Part shown: piece by piece, positions 62,320 to 64,000 of the stretch
Position numbering within the stretch: the first letter of the stretch is position 1
Layout of the letters: each line of letters opens with the position of its first letter
Assembly (NCBI GenBank): GCA_015680685.1
Contig: MNCI01023539.1
Coordinates: forward strand, 816,366 to 880,365
Length of the DNA: 64,000 bases
Source: Gnetum montanum
Lineage: Eukaryota; Streptophyta; Gnetopsida; Gnetales; Gnetaceae
Reading direction: 5' to 3'
The notes under the pieces: generated by a model
Seen by the model: only the letters and a program-made list of their open reading frames with translations
What the model was told of the DNA's origin: nothing
Database searches by the model: none
Made by a program: the position numbers and the translations under genes

Positions 62320-62948
62320 ATAGCTTATTAGAGTTTCAATTTTATGTTATTCAACAACCCCAAGATAGCCAAAGAAACTTAACTTTATAACTATTTAACT
62401 TATTCTCTTCATAATAATTATTATAACTTTAAAAATATTTTTGAACATCATATATTGCAATTTACAATATTTAGTGTTTGACATATGAAAGGGATTGTAG
62501 TTTTTCCTAGTCAACTTACATATGAACTATATGTACAACTTAGCTTCTCTTCTTTGTAGCTCCTTCTTTACTTCAATGAAGCCTCCTAGGTGATCTTCTT
62601 TTCTTATTCAAAAAATGGATCATTCTTATACTTGGCTCAACTTGAATCTTCTTGTCCTCTTTAGGAAAATGAATCCTAACTTATTTTAAGTTTTACTTAC
62701 ACCTTTGCTTTTCTAGCAAATGATACTTGATGACACCTTCAACTATTTAGTTACAAAATTTGTCATAGCTTATGATGATTTATTATTGTAGTTTCCTCAT
62801 TCTCACTTCTTATAATGCTTACACATTCATTATTTTAAACTTCTTTTTCCTCACTGGATTATTGATCACTTACACTCTTACTTTTTCTTAGTTTCCACTC
62901 ACACTTCTATTTGCACACATCAGAACATAAATGGTTCTTACTCTTAGA
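62320..62948. other. AT-rich flank between elements D and E
   Basis: No gene is recognised on either strand. Minus-strand frames are Lys/Glu-rich but carry many stops. Confidence 0.45.
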
Positions 62949-63788
62949 TGGGATGCGATATCGCATGGGCCGCGATATCGCATCCCCCACGATATCACGT
63001 ATGCAATATCGTGTCTTCCCCTATGATATCACGTACAGAATGTTGCAGTCCGCTGCAATGTCTATAAATAAGAAGCGGCTCTTCCTTTTTTAGAAATTAG
63101 TTTTAGTTCCTTAGTGAAACTCTGGCAGTTTGATCCCTCCAGAGATAGACTATTTTCCAGTGTATGCCCACAATGTGGTGATTGTAATTGTACGACATTC
63201 TTTATTTGAGTGTGACGTACTTGGACACGCACATGACCAAAAATAAAGATCGAGATTACTTCATCATTGTAGCATTTACTTTGTTTATTTATTTATTTAA
63301 ATTTTATTTACTGCTTTCGTAGTTAATCTTTCTTACCCTTATCTCCTAGAATGCAAAATGAGTACGACTTGATTATGAGCATTTAAGTGTGACTACTTGG
63401 TAACCTAGTGGCATACCTAGGATTTGTGCTTGGTAATCCCAGTGGTAGTCATGCACGAAGTCCAAGATGTGTATGGATAATCAAGGAATGGTTGCTCATC
63501 GCACTTAGGCTAGATTAGATTCTCTTACTCTTTTCTCCTAGCTTAGTTAATCTTACTTTTTATTACCTTCAGGAGTAGAATTAGATTAGGAACCACATCA
63601 TACACCTCACTCTGGACTAAACCATACGTGACAAGAATAATACTAGTCTAGGTGGGAAGACAGTGAACTGCAACCTAAGGTTAACTATCTAGGTGCCACA
63701 ACTAGTCCATCTATGGAGTTCGACTAGATCACACGTGAAAACGCTTGTATTTGTATGGTTGAGTGTAGGGGTACCTCGCCACTCATCA
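62949..63788 (+). repeat. 5' LTR of element E
   Basis: Aligns with the C LTR through TTGGTAACCTAGTGGCATA, the CACATCATACACCTCACTCT block and the end GAGTGTAGGGGTACCTCGCC. The exact start is uncertain by some tens of bases. Confidence 0.85.
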
Positions 63789-63935
63789 TAGGCACCGTTG
63801 CTGGGGACGGTGCTAGTTATCTAGATTAGTTATATCATACAAGGTCGTTGTATAAGGACTTAACAATATATCTTTCAGAAAAAAATAATATAATTATTAA
63901 AATTCACATATAAATTCACACACAACTTCATAACA

Positions 63936-63989
63936 ATGCCTCTCCTACAAGATAATAATAATGCCACACTTAGTGAGGAAGTTCATTAG
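63936..63989 (+). CDS. 17-codon leader mini-ORF of element E
   Basis: MPLLQDNNNATLSEEVH then TAG. Same length and same stop position as the frame in C at 15388-15441. It may be the gag start with an inherited stop. Confidence 0.35.
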   Translation: MPLLQDNNNATLSEEVH

Positions 63990-64000
63990 AGAACCAACAA

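Larger units (their letters stand above)
62949..64000 (+). mobile_element. Element E: 5' end of another Athila-like element, continuing past the window
   Basis: The LTR runs from about 62949 to 63788. Its start is estimated from the TATA distance in the other elements, its end is CTCATCA. It carries GCGATATCGC twice, ACGATATCACG, CAATATCGTG and TGATATCACG, then TCTATAAATAAG. The PBS follows at 63790-63808 (AGGCACCGTTGCTGGGGAC, 16 of 19 matches to the Athila type, the best kept in the window). A 17-codon frame is at 63936-63989. The rest is outside the window. Confidence 0.88.

Noticed and set aside
62911-63093. 60-codon frame over the E LTR start
   Set aside because: It covers the GATATC cluster and TATA box of the LTR.

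Overview
This window is nuclear DNA of a land plant, most likely a seed plant with a large, repeat-rich genome. A gymnosperm is my best guess from the dense nest of old, long LTR retrotransposons and the single compact intron-containing gene, but the sequence does not name the species. One host gene looks intact: a five-exon, minus-strand gene at 5044-8039 for a 345-residue NADPH-dependent alkenal/double-bond reductase of the zinc-independent medium-chain reductase family. I see no rRNA, tRNA or CRISPR array.

Almost everything else is retrotransposon, which I label A-F plus S. A (1-2880) is the 3' end of an Athila-like Ty3/gypsy element with its 3' LTR. From 2881 to 4900 lie small remnants: an antisense gypsy protease, a Ty1/copia reverse transcriptase and a possible LINE tail. 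After the reductase gene comes B (9831-31962, target duplication ATCAT), an Athila-like element whose reverse transcriptase is split by C (14405-23654, target duplication GTAAG). C is a gag-only relative with no pol. B and C both carry an extra reading frame after the pol position (ORF3, globular head plus coiled coil). In each, ORF3 is preceded by an internal promoter-like block resembling that element's own LTR promoter. D (33191-62319) is a third Athila-like element, interrupted twice: its protease by S, an antisense solo LTR (36902-38736, duplication AGAAC), and its reverse transcriptase by F (39656-56998, duplication CAAGT). E (about 62949 to the window end) is the 5' end of a further Athila-like element.

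F is the youngest-looking piece and the most interesting. It is a 17.3-kb Tat-lineage Ty3/gypsy element with 1.5-kb LTRs, gag-protease, reverse transcriptase, two RNase H domains and integrase. Between protease and reverse transcriptase it holds a 4-kb antisense gene of about eight exons; most GT-AG junctions keep reading phase. Two arrays of a related short motif follow the protease and integrase ends. The LTRs of F and S carry series of TACGC/GCGTA palindromes, whereas the Athila-like elements A, C, D and E carry clusters of GATATC palindromes just before the LTR TATA box.

The transposon proteins all carry stops, frameshifts or lost catalytic residues, so none looks able to move on its own now. 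Coordinates of nested boundaries rest on exact target duplications and TG...CA ends read from the sequence. Homologies are from hand translation and family knowledge, not database searches.
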